The notes beneath the pieces are model-generated. The model made no database searches and was not told the DNA's origin. It saw nothing but the letters and a program-made list of their open reading frames with translations. This document shows positions 44,488 to 53,948 of a stretch of DNA of 64,000 nt, one piece after another. The stretch is taken from NCBI RefSeq assembly GCF_005503535.1, contig NZ_SCNN01000007.1, forward strand, positions 124,001-188,000, in the 5' to 3' direction. Numbering within the stretch: position 1 is the stretch's first letter; every line of letters starts with the position of its first letter. Origin of the DNA: Mesorhizobium comanense. GTDB taxonomy: Bacteria > Pseudomonadota > Alphaproteobacteria > Rhizobiales > Rhizobiaceae. The position numbers and the translations under genes are program-made.

Positions 44488-45004
44488 TTTTCGAGCCTGT
44501 AGGACCAGGTATGAACGACGGGGTTCTGGTTGAAGTGATCCATGGCAGCCATGATGCGGTCCTTGAGTTCTTGTTTGGATGCGACACGAATGTGGCGCAG
44601 GACAGAGCGGGCAAGTTTGGAAAAGAAGCCCTCGACCAGATTCAACCAGGAGCCGTGCTTGGGCGTGAAGGTGAACTCGAAGCGGCCCGGTCGGGCGGCG
44701 AGCCATGCATTCGTCTCTTTGGATATGTGGGCGGAATGATTGTCGAGGATCAAACGGATGGCCGTGTGCGCCGGATAGGCGGCATCGACCAGCTTGAGAA
44801 AGTCGATGAACTCGCGGCTTCGGTGGCGGTCCATGACCAGAGCGTGGATTTTTCCGGTGACGAGATCGATGCCGGCCAGCAAGCTGACCGTGCCGTGGCG
44901 CTTGTATTCGAACTCACGCGTGACGGTCGGGTGCACGCCGGGATCGGGTGGCAAGTCGGGGGCCGTGGTTGCGATGGCTTGAATGCCGGGCTTCTCGTCA
45001 TAGG
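44475..45004 (-). pseudogene. IS630-type transposase, C-terminal part cut off by an IS481 copy
   Basis: The frame runs from the insertion point (YDEKPGIQAIATTAPD) through IHALVMDRHRSREFIDFL, LILDNHSAHIS and GSWLNLVEGFFSKL, ending LEKAAR. It holds the catalytic D and E residues. Its N-terminal part is at 46228-46862 on the far side of the IS481 element. Removing that element with one 7-bp target copy (1230 bases) restores a single 385-aa frame. Confidence 0.88.
44998..45004. repeat. 7-bp target duplication, left copy
   Basis: TCATAGG occurs here and at 46228-46234, directly flanking the IS481 element. Confidence 0.9.
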
Positions 45005-46227
45005 TGTAGAAGCTGACACTTGATCGGACAGTTGGCGCCTTCGAGTGGTCAGCATGGGCCTGTCCGGTAGGATCAGGCCGCGATCATCTTCTCCTTCGCC
45101 AGCGGCATTGCGTCAACAAAGGTCTGCATGGGGGTTTTGCCGAAGCACCAGCGGCCCTGATGCGGCCTTTGCTCGTTGTAGCTCGTGACCCACTCATCGA
45201 GATCGGCCTGCAACTCGTCGATTGAGCGGTATATCTTCTTGCGGAAGGCGATCCGGTAGAACTCGTTCAGCATGGTCTTGTGCAGCCGCTCGACGATCCC
45301 GTTGGTCTGCGGGCTCTTGGTCTTGGTGCGGGAGTGATCCACGTCCTCCACCGCCAGGTAGAGCTCGTATTCGTGATGTTCGGGGGTGCCGCAATATTCG
45401 GTTCCGCGGTCGGTCAGCACCCGCAGCAGCCTCACCTCGCGGGCATCGAAGAAGGGGATCACCCGATCGTTGAGCAGATCGGCCGCAGTGATCGGTGTCT
45501 TGCGGTCATAGAGCTTGGCGAAGGCGACTTTCGAGTAGGTGTCGACGAAGGTCTGCTGGTAGATCCGCCCCACGCCCTTCATGTTGCCAACGTAGAACGT
45601 GTCCTGGGCGCCGCAGTAGCCGGGGCATTCGCTCTCGAACTCGCCGTGGGCTTCCTTCTCGCTCTTGGCCTTTTCCAGCGCGGCAAGCTGGCTCTCGGTG
45701 AGGATGATGCCTTCCTGGGCGACCTTGGCCTCCAGCGCCTTGAGCCGCTTTTTCATCGTTTCCAGATCATGCCGCTGCCATACGCCGCGCACGCCGGCCG
45801 GTGAGATCGAATGGCCCAGCTTGCGCACTTCGTTGGCGATCCGCACCTGGCCGAAGGCCGGCTGCTCCATCGTCAGCTCGAGAATGATGGCTTCCACGTG
45901 GGGCGGTGTCCGGTTGGCCAGCAAAGGCTTCCTGCGCGTCAGTTCCTGCAGCGCCATCTCGCCGCCGGTGTCGTACAGCTCCTTGAACCGGTAGAAGCTG
46001 TCGCGCGAATAGCCCATCATCTTGCAAGCCTGGCTGACATTGCCCAACTGCTTGGCGAGTTCCAGCAGCCCGACCTTGCCGCGAATGACTTTCTGATCCT
46101 TGGTCATGGTGGTGTCCTTCGAATAGCCGGGGCCGGGCGCTGCGTAACCCCGACCACTCCGCGCCCGGCCCCGGCAATGCCTTGAGCCTTATGACACCGC
46201 CTGTCAGATTAAGTCCAAACTTCTACA
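45005..46227 (-). mobile_element. IS481-family insertion sequence, 1223 bp, intact
   Basis: Both ends begin TGTAGAAG read inwards and stay similar for about 33 bases (a shared GACAG block lies further in). A 7-bp duplication TCATAGG flanks it. One intact transposase gene fills it. It interrupts an older IS630-type transposase gene. Confidence 0.92.
45073..46107 (-). CDS. IS481-family transposase
   Basis: The product has 344 aa. The N terminus has HTH domains ([27 protein letters not shown]; in IS481 fashion). The rve-type DDE core follows: [35 protein letters not shown] and [15 protein letters not shown], then the C-terminal [17 protein letters not shown]. No internal stop is seen, so it is probably active. 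Confidence 0.93.
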   Translation of the reverse strand: MTKDQKVIRGKVGLLELAKQLGNVSQACKMMGYSRDSFYRFKELYDTGGEMALQELTRRKPLLANRTPPHVEAIILELTMEQPAFGQVRIANEVRKLGHSISPAGVRGVWQRHDLETMKKRLKALEAKVAQEGIILTESQLAALEKAKSEKEAHGEFESECPGYCGAQDTFYVGNMKGVGRIYQQTFVDTYSKVAFAKLYDRKTPITAADLLNDRVIPFFDAREVRLLRVLTDRGTEYCGTPEHHEYELYLAVEDVDHSRTKTKSPQTNGIVERLHKTMLNEFYRIAFRKKIYRSIDELQADLDEWVTSYNEQRPHQGRWCFGKTPMQTFVDAMPLAKEKMIAA

Positions 46228-46234
46228 TCATAGG
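46228..46234. repeat. 7-bp target duplication, right copy
   Basis: TCATAGG, matching 44998-45004. Confidence 0.9.
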
Positions 46235-46862
46235 AGATGACCGCCATCGCGTCGCTCGGCTTCTTGTGTTTCTTTATCGCCGCGGCCGCGGCCTTCTTCA
46301 GGACGCTCACCTTGCGGTAGACGCACAGCACCTGCGCCATCTTGGCCTTGAACTTCGGATCCCGGCGTTCGAGATAGTAGCGCACCTTGTGCGGCTTCAC
46401 CTCTTGCGCGTCGAGGATTTTGCAGACCGTACCTTGGGCCAGCCTGCTCAGGCACGAATGTCCCGCCGCAGGCCCGTGCTCGCGGGCATGATCGGCCAGA
46501 AGCTGCGTCGTCCACACCTCATGCGGATAGCCCAACTCCTTTGCCTTTCGGCAGGCCAGCGCTACCACCCACGTTTTGGCCTCGACGGTGATCGTCGGCT
46601 CCTTGCCCGGACGGGCGCGCTCATCCAGCGCCGCCAGCGCACCCTCCGCCTTGGCTCGCTCAATGCAGCGCTGGACAGTTTGAGCATGCAATCCCATGGT
46701 CCGGGCCACCGCATAGAACGAAGGGTCTTGCCGGTAAGCCAGCAGAATCCGCGATCGCTCGACCCGGCCAGCAGGCTCCGTCCGCGACCGTGCAATCGAC
46801 TCAAGCTGCGCCAAATCCACTTTGTTGATCGTCAACTTGATCGAACTTCGCGATGTTGCCAT
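46228..46862 (-). pseudogene. IS630-type transposase, N-terminal part
   Basis: From ATG 46862 (MATSRSSIKLTINKVDLAQL) it shows the HTH region RSRILLAYRQDPSFYAVARTMGLHAQTVQRC (in two parts) and a second HTH (SRLAQGTVCKIL), then runs into the IS481 end after AVISYD. It belongs with the fragment at 44475-45004. Confidence 0.88.
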
Positions 46863-47125
46863 GACCCATACCTTCATTCCACGAATCAAACCTCGGTCAG
46901 GCTACAACCCTTCCATCGTCAGTTGAATCCCGGAACAATAGAACAAGTTTCATGGAATCGATGGTCTAGTGACCGTGCCTTCAGCGCGATGGGTGCATCG
47001 ATCGCCAGGCCAGACAGCTTTCTATTTGTACGCCACAGTATCCTGTTATCCGACACCTGAATTTGCTCCCTTCCCTTTCGGGGCCTATCGCGCTCATTTC
47101 CTCAAGACGACGAACTGAGGAGACG

Positions 47126-47425
47126 ATGATGGCTCACCGAAATGACATTCCAATCAAGCGGACCATCCGTCGACAGCAACTCCGCGAAATGGTGCCCCTT
47201 GCCGACAGCACCATCTACGAAATGGAACTGCGGGGAGACTTTCCCCAGCGCTTCGCTCTCTCACCGCGCTGCGTCGTCTGGGATTTGGCGGAGGTCGAAG
47301 CCTGGTTGGCCTCCCGCCGATCGATCCCCATCACGCGCGCTCAATCTCCTGATGTCAGGCAGCGGCGGTCGCGCCCTGTTCGAGAGCCGGATCTGGCTCA
47401 AACAGCGGCATCGAAGGCGGGATGA
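47126..47425 (+). CDS. AlpA-family regulator / candidate excisionase beside the integrase
   Basis: The start is at ATG 47126 or 47129 behind a GAGGAGA site (99 aa). The AlpA-type winged helix reads IKRTIRRQQLREMVPLADSTIYEMELRGDFP (in two parts), RFALSPRCVVWDLAEVEAWLASR. Proteins of this size next to an integrase act as recombination directionality factors or integrase regulators. The gene is convergent with the integrase and overlaps its 3' end by 71 bases. With the rdfS-like gene at 5217 the element has two excisionase-like genes. Confidence 0.82.
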   Translation: MMAHRNDIPIKRTIRRQQLREMVPLADSTIYEMELRGDFPQRFALSPRCVVWDLAEVEAWLASRRSIPITRAQSPDVRQRRSRPVREPDLAQTAASKAG

Positions 47426-48635
47426 GCACCGGCATGCGCTTCTTGCCGCCGACCCAGGCGTCGATGATGTCCGACCATTCCTGCATCATGTGGCGGCGTT
47501 GCACCTCGTATTCCGCTTTGTTGTAAACGCCGCGCGAGGAACGGCCATCCTCGTGTGCCAAGCACTTCTCGATCCAGTCGCTGTTGAAGCCCAACTCGTT
47601 CAGCAGCGTGGAGCCCGTCCTTCGCAGATCGTGAACTGTGAACGGCGCCAGCGGTAAGCCCTCCTTCTTCGCCTGTTCGACAACCGCGTAGGTGACGCGA
47701 TTGAACGTCGCACGCGACATGGGCGCATCCGCGTCGTAGCGCGACGGCAGGAGGTACTTCGAATTCCCGGCGCACGTCTTCAGCGCGATCATGATGTCGA
47801 GGACCTGGCGCGAGAGGTAGACGTTGTGCGCCTTCGAGCGCTTCATCCGCTCCTTTGGGATCGTCCAAACGGCGTTCTCGAAATCGACCTCGTCCCAGGT
47901 AGCGTCCTGCAGCTCGCTCTTTCGCACCATGGTCTGCAGATAGAGGCGCATGCCGAGCCTGATGGTCGGCAGCGTCGCCACTTTCTCAAGCAGCTTGAGC
48001 ATGACCCTGATTTCGGTGGGAGAGAGTGACCGATCCTTCGGCACGAAGGTCGCGATCGAGGCCGGCCCGACGTCATCAGCCGGGTTGGCGACCTTCTCAC
48101 CGTGCAAGATGGCGAAACCGTAAATTTGCTTGAGAATGTCCCGGACGTGGATAGCAGTCGCCGGCGCGCCACGCTCGACGATGGCACCGCAATGAGCGCG
48201 TAGATCATCGGGCGTGATCTCCGTTAGAAGCCTGTTCCGCCACGCTGGTAGCAACTCGCGCTCAAAGATCGATCGGCGCATCGCCCGCGTGCTGTCCGCC
48301 ATCGGCGCCGCGGTCAGCCACTTTTCGCCGAACTCGCCAAAGCTCTTTGCTTCCAGGAGACGGCGCTTGTCCCGCTGCTTTTCAATCGCCGGCGACCGCC
48401 CCTCGGCAATAGCCCGCTTGGCGTCGATGCACAGCTCTCGAGCCCGAGCAAGGGACAGGCCGGCCGGGCCGTACTTGCCGAACGTGACGGTCTCGCGCCG
48501 CCCGTTCATCCGATAATCGAGCTGGAAAGTGAGTATCCCCGACGGCCTTACGAGCACATACATGCCGTCGCGGTCGGTGACCTTGTATAATTTGTCTTTC
48601 GGTTTCAGGTGCTTAAGGGCTGCATCGGTCAGCAT
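47355..48635 (-). CDS. intG: Tyrosine recombinase, P4-type integrase of the guaA site
   Basis: ATG 48635 (MLTDAALKHLKPKDKLYKV) gives 426 aa; an in-frame ATG five codons earlier is also possible. It has an N-terminal DUF4102 arm-binding domain (DRDGMYVLVRPSG, FGKYGPAGLSLARAREL), a core-binding domain, and a catalytic domain with Arg238 (MVRKSEL), His335-Arg338 (VHDLRRTG), His361 (LAHEDG) and Tyr371 (RGVYNKAEY). It faces away from guaA, with its start 300 bases from the guaA stop. Mesorhizobium tripartite ICEs use an integrase named IntG at guaA; that name is given by site, not by alignment. Confidence 0.9.
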   Translation of the reverse strand: MLTDAALKHLKPKDKLYKVTDRDGMYVLVRPSGILTFQLDYRMNGRRETVTFGKYGPAGLSLARARELCIDAKRAIAEGRSPAIEKQRDKRRLLEAKSFGEFGEKWLTAAPMADSTRAMRRSIFERELLPAWRNRLLTEITPDDLRAHCGAIVERGAPATAIHVRDILKQIYGFAILHGEKVANPADDVGPASIATFVPKDRSLSPTEIRVMLKLLEKVATLPTIRLGMRLYLQTMVRKSELQDATWDEVDFENAVWTIPKERMKRSKAHNVYLSRQVLDIMIALKTCAGNSKYLLPSRYDADAPMSRATFNRVTYAVVEQAKKEGLPLAPFTVHDLRRTGSTLLNELGFNSDWIEKCLAHEDGRSSRGVYNKAEYEVQRRHMMQEWSDIIDAWVGGKKRMPVLIPPSMPLFEPDPALEQGATAAA

Positions 48636-48650
48636 TTTGGCCGCCTCCAC

Positions 48651-48928
48651 GAAAAAAGACCGTCAGGCCGTTTTCGGGCACCAACTAGACAGAAATTCTT
48701 TTTCTTTCAGTAAGTCACAAAGAAAAAAAGACCGTCATGGGCGCTCAGACCCTGACGGTATCGGACGAAATCAGCTTTTGCAATGGGGAAGCATACCGTC
48801 AGAAAGTACGTCAAGCCCGATCTCTACCGCCCGATAGCCACCGAACGGTACTGAACGATTCTCTTTGTTATTTCAGTGTTTTATGTCGTATTTCTGGATA
48901 CCGCCGGATACTCTGGGATGGGCAAAAA
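48651..48928. promoter_or_regulatory. Integrase leader and probable right attachment region, with ACCGTCA repeats
   Basis: Four copies of ACCGTCA lie in 150 bases: direct at 48659-48665, 48731-48737 and 48795-48801, inverted at 48753-48759. The first two share a longer match, an A-run followed by GACCGTCA, 72 bases apart. Short repeats between an integrase gene and its target fit arm-type integrase sites or an autorepressor operator. The attachment core should lie at the guaA end of this region. Confidence 0.55.
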
Positions 48929-50491
48929 TCATTCCCACTCGATGGTTCCCGGCGGCTTCGAGGTCACGTCGTAGACGACGCGGTTGATGCCCTTCACCTC
49001 GTTGATGATGCGGGTGGCGGCGGCACCGAGGAAATTCATGTCGTAGTGGTAGAAATCGGCCGTCATGCCGTCGACGGAGGTGACCGCACGCAGCGCGCAG
49101 ACGAATTCGTAGGTGCGGCCGTCGCCCATGACGCCCACTGTCTGCACCGGCAACAGCACCGCGAAGGCCTGCCAGATGGCGTCGTAGAGACCAGCCTTGC
49201 GGATCTCGTCGAGATAGATGGCATCGGCCTCGCGCAGGATGTCGAGCTTGTCGCGGGTGATGCCGCCGGGGCAGCGTATGGCAAGGCCCGGTCCGGGGAA
49301 GGGATGGCGGCCGATGAAGCTCTCGGGCAGGCCGAGTTCCTTGCCGAGCGCCCTCACCTCGTCCTTGAACAGTTCGCGCAGCGGCTCGACCAGTTGCATG
49401 TTCATGCGTTCGGGCAGGCCGCCGACATTGTGGTGCGACTTGATGGTCACCGACGGACCGCCGGTGAAGGAGACGCTCTCGATGACATCGGGATAGAGCG
49501 TGCCCTGGGCCAGGAAATCGGCGCCGCCGAGTTTTGCCGCTTCTTCCTCGAACACCTCGATGAACAGGCGGCCGATGGTCTTGCGCTTCTTTTCGGGATC
49601 GGCCTCGCCTTCCAGCGCCGAGATGAATTTTTCGGAGGCATCGACCAGGATCAGCGGCAGGTTGTAGTGCTGGCGGAACATCGCCACCACGCCTGCCGCC
49701 TCGTCCTTGCGCATCAGGCCATGGTCGACGAGGATGCAGGTGAGCTGGTCGCCAACCGCTTCATGGATCAGCAGCGCCGCCACGGAAGAATCCACGCCGC
49801 CCGACAGCGCACAGATCACCTTGCCCTTGCCGACCTGCTTGCGGATCGCTTCGACCGCGTGTTCGCGATAGGCGCGCATCGTCCAGTCGCCCTCGATGCC
49901 GGCGATATTGTGGACGAAGTTCCTGAGCAGCCGCGCGCCATCGGGCGTATGCACCACTTCGGGGTGGAACATGATGCCGTACATCTTGCGCTCGACATTG
50001 CCGAAGATCGCGAAGGGCGAGCTTTCCGACTTGCCGAACACCTGAAAGCCCGGCGGCAGGGCGATGACGCGGTCGCCATGGCTCATCCACACCTGGTGGC
50101 GCTGGCCGGTCGCCCAAAGGCCGTCAAACAGCGGGCTGTCCTTCTCGATCTCGACGAAGGCGCGGCCGAATTCGCGGTGGTTGGAGCTTTCGGCGACACC
50201 GCCCATCTGCACGCACATGGCCATCTGGCCGTAGCAGATGCCCAGCACCGGCACACCGGCATCGAAGACGATCTGCGGTGCGCGCGGACTGCCGACATCG
50301 CCGGTCGACGCGGGACCGCCCGACAGGATCACCGCCTTGGGGTTAATGCGCTTGAAGGCCGCCTCGGCCGATTGGAACGGCACGATCTCGGAGAACACGC
50401 CGGCCTCGCGGATACGGCGGGCGATCAACTGCGTAAACTGGCTGCCGAAATCGACAATCAGGACGGTGTCGGGGTGATTGGCTGTTGTCAT
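48929..50491 (-). CDS. guaA: GMP synthase (glutamine-hydrolysing)
   Basis: The product has 520 aa, the full length. Class I amidotransferase domain: [20 protein letters not shown], nucleophile in GICYGQMAM, His/Glu in [11 protein letters not shown]-loop ATPase: [15 protein letters not shown]. The C-terminal dimerisation domain ends KPPGTIEWE. It converts XMP to GMP. The 3' end is the ICE insertion site and is intact. Confidence 0.97.
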   Translation of the reverse strand: MTTANHPDTVLIVDFGSQFTQLIARRIREAGVFSEIVPFQSAEAAFKRINPKAVILSGGPASTGDVGSPRAPQIVFDAGVPVLGICYGQMAMCVQMGGVAESSNHREFGRAFVEIEKDSPLFDGLWATGQRHQVWMSHGDRVIALPPGFQVFGKSESSPFAIFGNVERKMYGIMFHPEVVHTPDGARLLRNFVHNIAGIEGDWTMRAYREHAVEAIRKQVGKGKVICALSGGVDSSVAALLIHEAVGDQLTCILVDHGLMRKDEAAGVVAMFRQHYNLPLILVDASEKFISALEGEADPEKKRKTIGRLFIEVFEEEAAKLGGADFLAQGTLYPDVIESVSFTGGPSVTIKSHHNVGGLPERMNMQLVEPLRELFKDEVRALGKELGLPESFIGRHPFPGPGLAIRCPGGITRDKLDILREADAIYLDEIRKAGLYDAIWQAFAVLLPVQTVGVMGDGRTYEFVCALRAVTSVDGMTADFYHYDMNFLGAAATRIINEVKGINRVVYDVTSKPPGTIEWE

Positions 50492-50546
50492 GGCGAGCGT
50501 TTAGAGAAAGAAATGAGTCTGCGCAATGGGTTGCGTGGCCTGAGTT

Positions 50547-51236
50547 TCAGACTGGTCTGGCCTTGTCGGGAGACGTCTCCTTGACCAGCGTGCCCGATCC
50601 AAGCGCGCGTTCGAGGCGCATGACGGCGTCAGCCAGTCTTTCGTCGATGACATGCAGGTATTCGGTCCAGTCGCCGACATGCCTGAGATCGGCCGCGCCG
50701 TCGGAGATGCCGCGCAGCCCGATCAACGGCAGATCGAACAATTGGCATGCGCGCAGGCAGGCGAAGGTCTCCATGTCCACCATATCGGCGGAAATCGCAT
50801 CATAGGCCGCGCCGGTGATGATCGCGCCGCCGGTCGACAGCGTCGCCGGCTTGATATCGGGAACACGCAAGGGCAATGGCACAGTCACCGGCAGGTCCAG
50901 GAACGGCGTCGCGCCCTTCTCGAAGCCAAGCGGCGAGGCATCGATGTCGCGGTAGCTGACCGAGACCGCCTGATAGATTTCGGTCTGTTCCAGCGTGCGG
51001 CTGCCGGCGGAGCCAAGCGAGACGACGATATCGGGCAATGCCTTCTGCGACTTCAGCCAGGAAAGTTCGGCGCCAAGGCGGACGCCGGCCTCCACCGGCC
51101 CGACGCCGGTCATCAAGGGCGTGAACAGTCTTTTCAGGTGCGGGCCGTATTCAGCCTCGGCCGCCATGACGAAGAGAACATCCTTGCCGCCAATTCGCAC
51201 GACGTTGCCAGCCACGACGATCTCCTCCTGCCGCAC
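50547..51236 (-). CDS. mtnN: MTA/SAH nucleosidase-like phosphorylase-superfamily enzyme
   Basis: The product has 229 aa. Features of the PNP/UDP family: VLFVMAAEAEYGPHL, LMTGVGPVEAGV, VVSLGSAGSRTL, and ADMVDMETFACLRAC with the ribose-binding Met-Glu, then GISDGAADL with the catalytic Asp. It probably splits adenine from methylthioadenosine or SAH. It lies 55 bases upstream of guaA on the same strand. Confidence 0.85.
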   Translation of the reverse strand: MRQEEIVVAGNVVRIGGKDVLFVMAAEAEYGPHLKRLFTPLMTGVGPVEAGVRLGAELSWLKSQKALPDIVVSLGSAGSRTLEQTEIYQAVSVSYRDIDASPLGFEKGATPFLDLPVTVPLPLRVPDIKPATLSTGGAIITGAAYDAISADMVDMETFACLRACQLFDLPLIGLRGISDGAADLRHVGDWTEYLHVIDERLADAVMRLERALGSGTLVKETSPDKARPV

Positions 51237-51266
51237 TACGTTGTTACCGCCGGCCGTGCCGGGCTC

Positions 51267-51740
51267 TCACCCGGCTATCCCGTCACGGCCTACCACGGTC
51301 ATCATGGTGCCGGTCATGGTGGCGATCAGTTTGGCCTCACCATCGGCGGCAAAGGCGTAGGCCTGGCCGTCGGCAACGATGATGGTGCGGCCGGGCTTGG
51401 TCACCGAACCGCGGAACAGGAAGCGCTCGCCCCGGCCGGGCGCCAGCAGGTTGACCTTGAATTCGATGGTCAGCACGCCAGAATTCTCTGGCATCAGTGA
51501 GAAGGCGGCGTAGCCGCAGGCCGAGTCCAGCGCCGTCGAGATGACGCCGGCATGGAGAAAACCGTGCTGCTGGGTCAGCGCCGCCGAATAGGGCATCTCT
51601 ATTTCGATGATACCGGGCGTCACCAGTGTCAGTTCGGCTCCGATCGTCGCCATTGCCTGCTGGCGCGCGAAGGACGCCCTGACGCGATCCTCATAGTCGG
51701 GAGCCGGTACGATCTTTGCTGCCATCGCCAATGCCTTCAA
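51267..51740 (-). CDS. PaaI-like hotdog-fold thioesterase
   Basis: The product has 157 aa. The hotdog core is PYSAALTQQHGFLHAGVISTALDSACGYAA with the HGG-type turn HAGV and an Asp as catalytic acid, then TIEFKVNLLAPGRG. It likely hydrolyses acyl-CoA. The native substrate is unknown. It precedes the nucleosidase gene by 30 bases and may share its operon. Confidence 0.88.
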   Translation of the reverse strand: MKALAMAAKIVPAPDYEDRVRASFARQQAMATIGAELTLVTPGIIEIEMPYSAALTQQHGFLHAGVISTALDSACGYAAFSLMPENSGVLTIEFKVNLLAPGRGERFLFRGSVTKPGRTIIVADGQAYAFAADGEAKLIATMTGTMMTVVGRDGIAG

Positions 51741-51813
51741 TTTTGCCGGAAAAGCTTATTGCAGAGGCATGAGCGGGACGCAAATGCTTTTGCTGCACTG
51801 CAACAAAACCCGT

Positions 51814-52305
51814 TCAGTTCAACCAGAGGAGCGAGGCGTTGAGCAATGTCGCGAAGGCCACCCACGCCGCATAGGGGATAAACAGCCAGCCGGCAGGCCG
51901 ATCACGGTTCCAGACATTGGCGATGAACAGCACGATGCTGGCCAGAAGAAGCATGATGATGACCAGCGCCGGGCCCATCATTTTCGCACCGAAGAAGGTT
52001 GGCGACCACAGGAAGTTCAGCACCAGCTGGACACCCCAGATCTTCATTGCGGCTCCCGCGGGCTCTCGTTGCCATGTCCGCCGGCCGGCCACGGCGATCA
52101 GCACATAAAGTGTGGTCCAGGCCGGTGCGAACACCCAGTTGGGCGGATTGAAGGGGGGCTTGGCCAGCGAAGCGTACCAGGCGCCCGGCAGCGTCGCGTA
52201 GCCGATCAGCAGGCCGCCACCCAGCACCAGGACGAGGAAAAACAGAAGCGACAGATATCTTTGCAAGACCTGATCCCATGGCAGCGCAATGCCGCCACCG
52301 TGCAA
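51814..52305 (-). CDS. tspO: TspO/MBR-family tryptophan-rich sensory protein
   Basis: The product has 163 aa with five membrane helices. Signature residues: LAKPPFNPPNWVFAPAWTTLY, GVQLVLNFLWSPTFFG and AGWLFIPYAAWVAFATLLN. TspO binds porphyrins and regulates outer-membrane stress responses in alphaproteobacteria. Confidence 0.93.
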   Translation of the reverse strand: MHGGGIALPWDQVLQRYLSLLFFLVLVLGGGLLIGYATLPGAWYASLAKPPFNPPNWVFAPAWTTLYVLIAVAGRRTWQREPAGAAMKIWGVQLVLNFLWSPTFFGAKMMGPALVIIMLLLASIVLFIANVWNRDRPAGWLFIPYAAWVAFATLLNASLLWLN

Positions 52306-52339
52306 CTGGGGCGCCGCCGCTGCCTGTCAACGGCGGGCG

Positions 52340-53629
52340 TCACTTCGCCCGACGCATGGCGCAGAAATAGAAGCCGTCCGTGCCGCTTTGCGCCGGCGAA
52401 AGCGAAACACCGCCATCACTGGCGATCCGGACAGCGGCCTCGTGTCCAGGAAAACGGCTTTCCCACAGAGCGCGGTGATCGACCGGCGCAAAGCCGGGGT
52501 CGCGCTTGCGGAACGCGTCGATCTGGTCGCCATTTTCCTCGTCGAACACCGAACAGGTGATATAGACCAGCAGGCCGCCCGGTTTGACGTAGGCTTTGGC
52601 GGCATCGAGGATCGCCGACTGCTCCCCCTTGCGGGCATCTAGCTGTCTTTGCGTCAGCCGCCACTTGGCGTCGGGACGACGCCGCCAGGTGCCGCTGCCG
52701 GTGCAGGGCGCGTCGACCAGCACGATGTCCATGTGGTTGACGAGCGGCGCGAGTTCGGCCGGCCTGGCGACGACCTGCACATTGCGGTTTTCCGAACGGC
52801 GGATGCGGTCGAAGATCGGCGCCAGACGGGCCTTTTCAGCGTCGTGGGCGAAGACCTGGCCGGTATTGGCCATCGCCGCCGACAGCGCCAGCGTCTTGCC
52901 ACCGGCGCCGGCGCAGAAGTCGAGCACCTGCATGCCGGCCTCGGCGCCGGCAAGGATCGCCGCGATTTGCGACCCCTCGTCCTGGACCTCGAACCAGCCT
53001 TTCTGGAAGGCCGGTTCGGCCTGGACGTTGGGATGCCTGCCATCGCCGTCGATCGGCGGGATACGGATGCCGTTGGGTGCGATCCGCGCGGCCTGCGCCC
53101 CGGTATCGGCCAGTTCCTTGAGGACCTTGGCGCGATCGGCCTGCAGCGTGTTGACCCTGATGTCGAGCGGCGGCCGTGTCGCCAATGCGGCGCCTTCCTC
53201 GACCCATGGCGTGCCAAAGGCGCGCTCGAAGAGCGGCTCGCACCAATCGGGTATGTCGGCCCGCACGGCGCCCGGCGCGTCCGCGAGCCGGCGCTCCGCG
53301 ATTGCCTGAAGCTCGGTGTCGCTGAGCAGCGGCGGCGCGAACTTGTCGCCGTCGAGCGCGCCGTTGAGCGACTGTGCCGTCTGGCGCCATTCGAGCAGCA
53401 AGGCCCCGAAGCCTACGGCGCGCGGCGTATCCTCACCCAGCAACCAGCCGGCGGAGCGCTTGTGGCGCAGCGCGTCGTAGACGATGTTGCCGATCGCGGC
53501 ACGATCGCCGCCACCGGCGAAGCGGTGAGACAAGCCCCAATCCTTCAGCGCATCGGCCACCGGCCGATGGCGCCGGCCAATGTCCTCCAGCACTTCGATG
53601 GCCGCAGCCAGCCGTCCGCCCAGTCGCAT
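52340..53629 (-). CDS. rsmB: 16S rRNA m5C methyltransferase, RsmB/NOL1 family
   Basis: The product has 429 aa. An NusB-like N-terminal region is followed by the SAM site MQVLDFCAGAGGKTLALSAAM. The two catalytic cysteines are in DAPCTGSGTWRRRPD and YITCSVFDEENG. It methylates a cytosine of 16S rRNA. It runs convergent with no neighbour; 34 bases separate it from tspO. Confidence 0.93.
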   Translation of the reverse strand: MRLGGRLAAAIEVLEDIGRRHRPVADALKDWGLSHRFAGGGDRAAIGNIVYDALRHKRSAGWLLGEDTPRAVGFGALLLEWRQTAQSLNGALDGDKFAPPLLSDTELQAIAERRLADAPGAVRADIPDWCEPLFERAFGTPWVEEGAALATRPPLDIRVNTLQADRAKVLKELADTGAQAARIAPNGIRIPPIDGDGRHPNVQAEPAFQKGWFEVQDEGSQIAAILAGAEAGMQVLDFCAGAGGKTLALSAAMANTGQVFAHDAEKARLAPIFDRIRRSENRNVQVVARPAELAPLVNHMDIVLVDAPCTGSGTWRRRPDAKWRLTQRQLDARKGEQSAILDAAKAYVKPGGLLVYITCSVFDEENGDQIDAFRKRDPGFAPVDHRALWESRFPGHEAAVRIASDGGVSLSPAQSGTDGFYFCAMRRAK

Positions 53630-53948
53630 TCGTCAGTCCACCAAAATCCAACACATCATCACGGCCTGCTCTTAGAGCCTTTCACGTCCGGATTGAACCC
53701 CGGCCGTCGCGCGGCCGCGAGACGGTCCCGATCCGTGCCGGCCACGTGCCCAGCCAACAAATTCCGCTCACCGGCCAAAGCAGATCGATCAATAGATGAA
53801 AGGTCTCTAATGTTCATGACTGATGAGCGCAAGCACGGCGCATGGCGCTACAGCTCTGCTTTCCAAGCTTTTCGGTTGGGAATACTCTTGACGCCATGAT
53901 TCGCGGCACAGGAAACGTGGACCGGCGGATCGTCATGAGGAGAGGGCA
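53630..53948. other. 319-base gap between rsmB and aqpZ
   Basis: This is the divergent promoter region of rsmB and aqpZ. I see no gene or RNA. A GAGGAGAG site lies just before aqpZ. Confidence 0.5.

Larger units (their letters stand above)
1..48928. mobile_element. Right-hand part of an integrative and conjugative element inserted at guaA
   Basis: The region holds an excision regulator block, relaxase, coupling protein, a full Trb mating-pair formation operon, varied cargo, IS copies and a tyrosine recombinase that abuts the 3' end of guaA. This is the usual make-up of a Mesorhizobium-type ICE. The left end and its attachment site lie before position 1, so size and outer boundary are not visible. 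The right boundary is inferred to lie within or just after the last codons of guaA (48929). guaA itself is full length, as expected when an element carries the replaced 3' end of its target gene. Confidence 0.85.

Noticed and set aside
48737..50584. 615-codon ORF on the plus strand
   Set aside because: It is antisense to guaA, without motifs.
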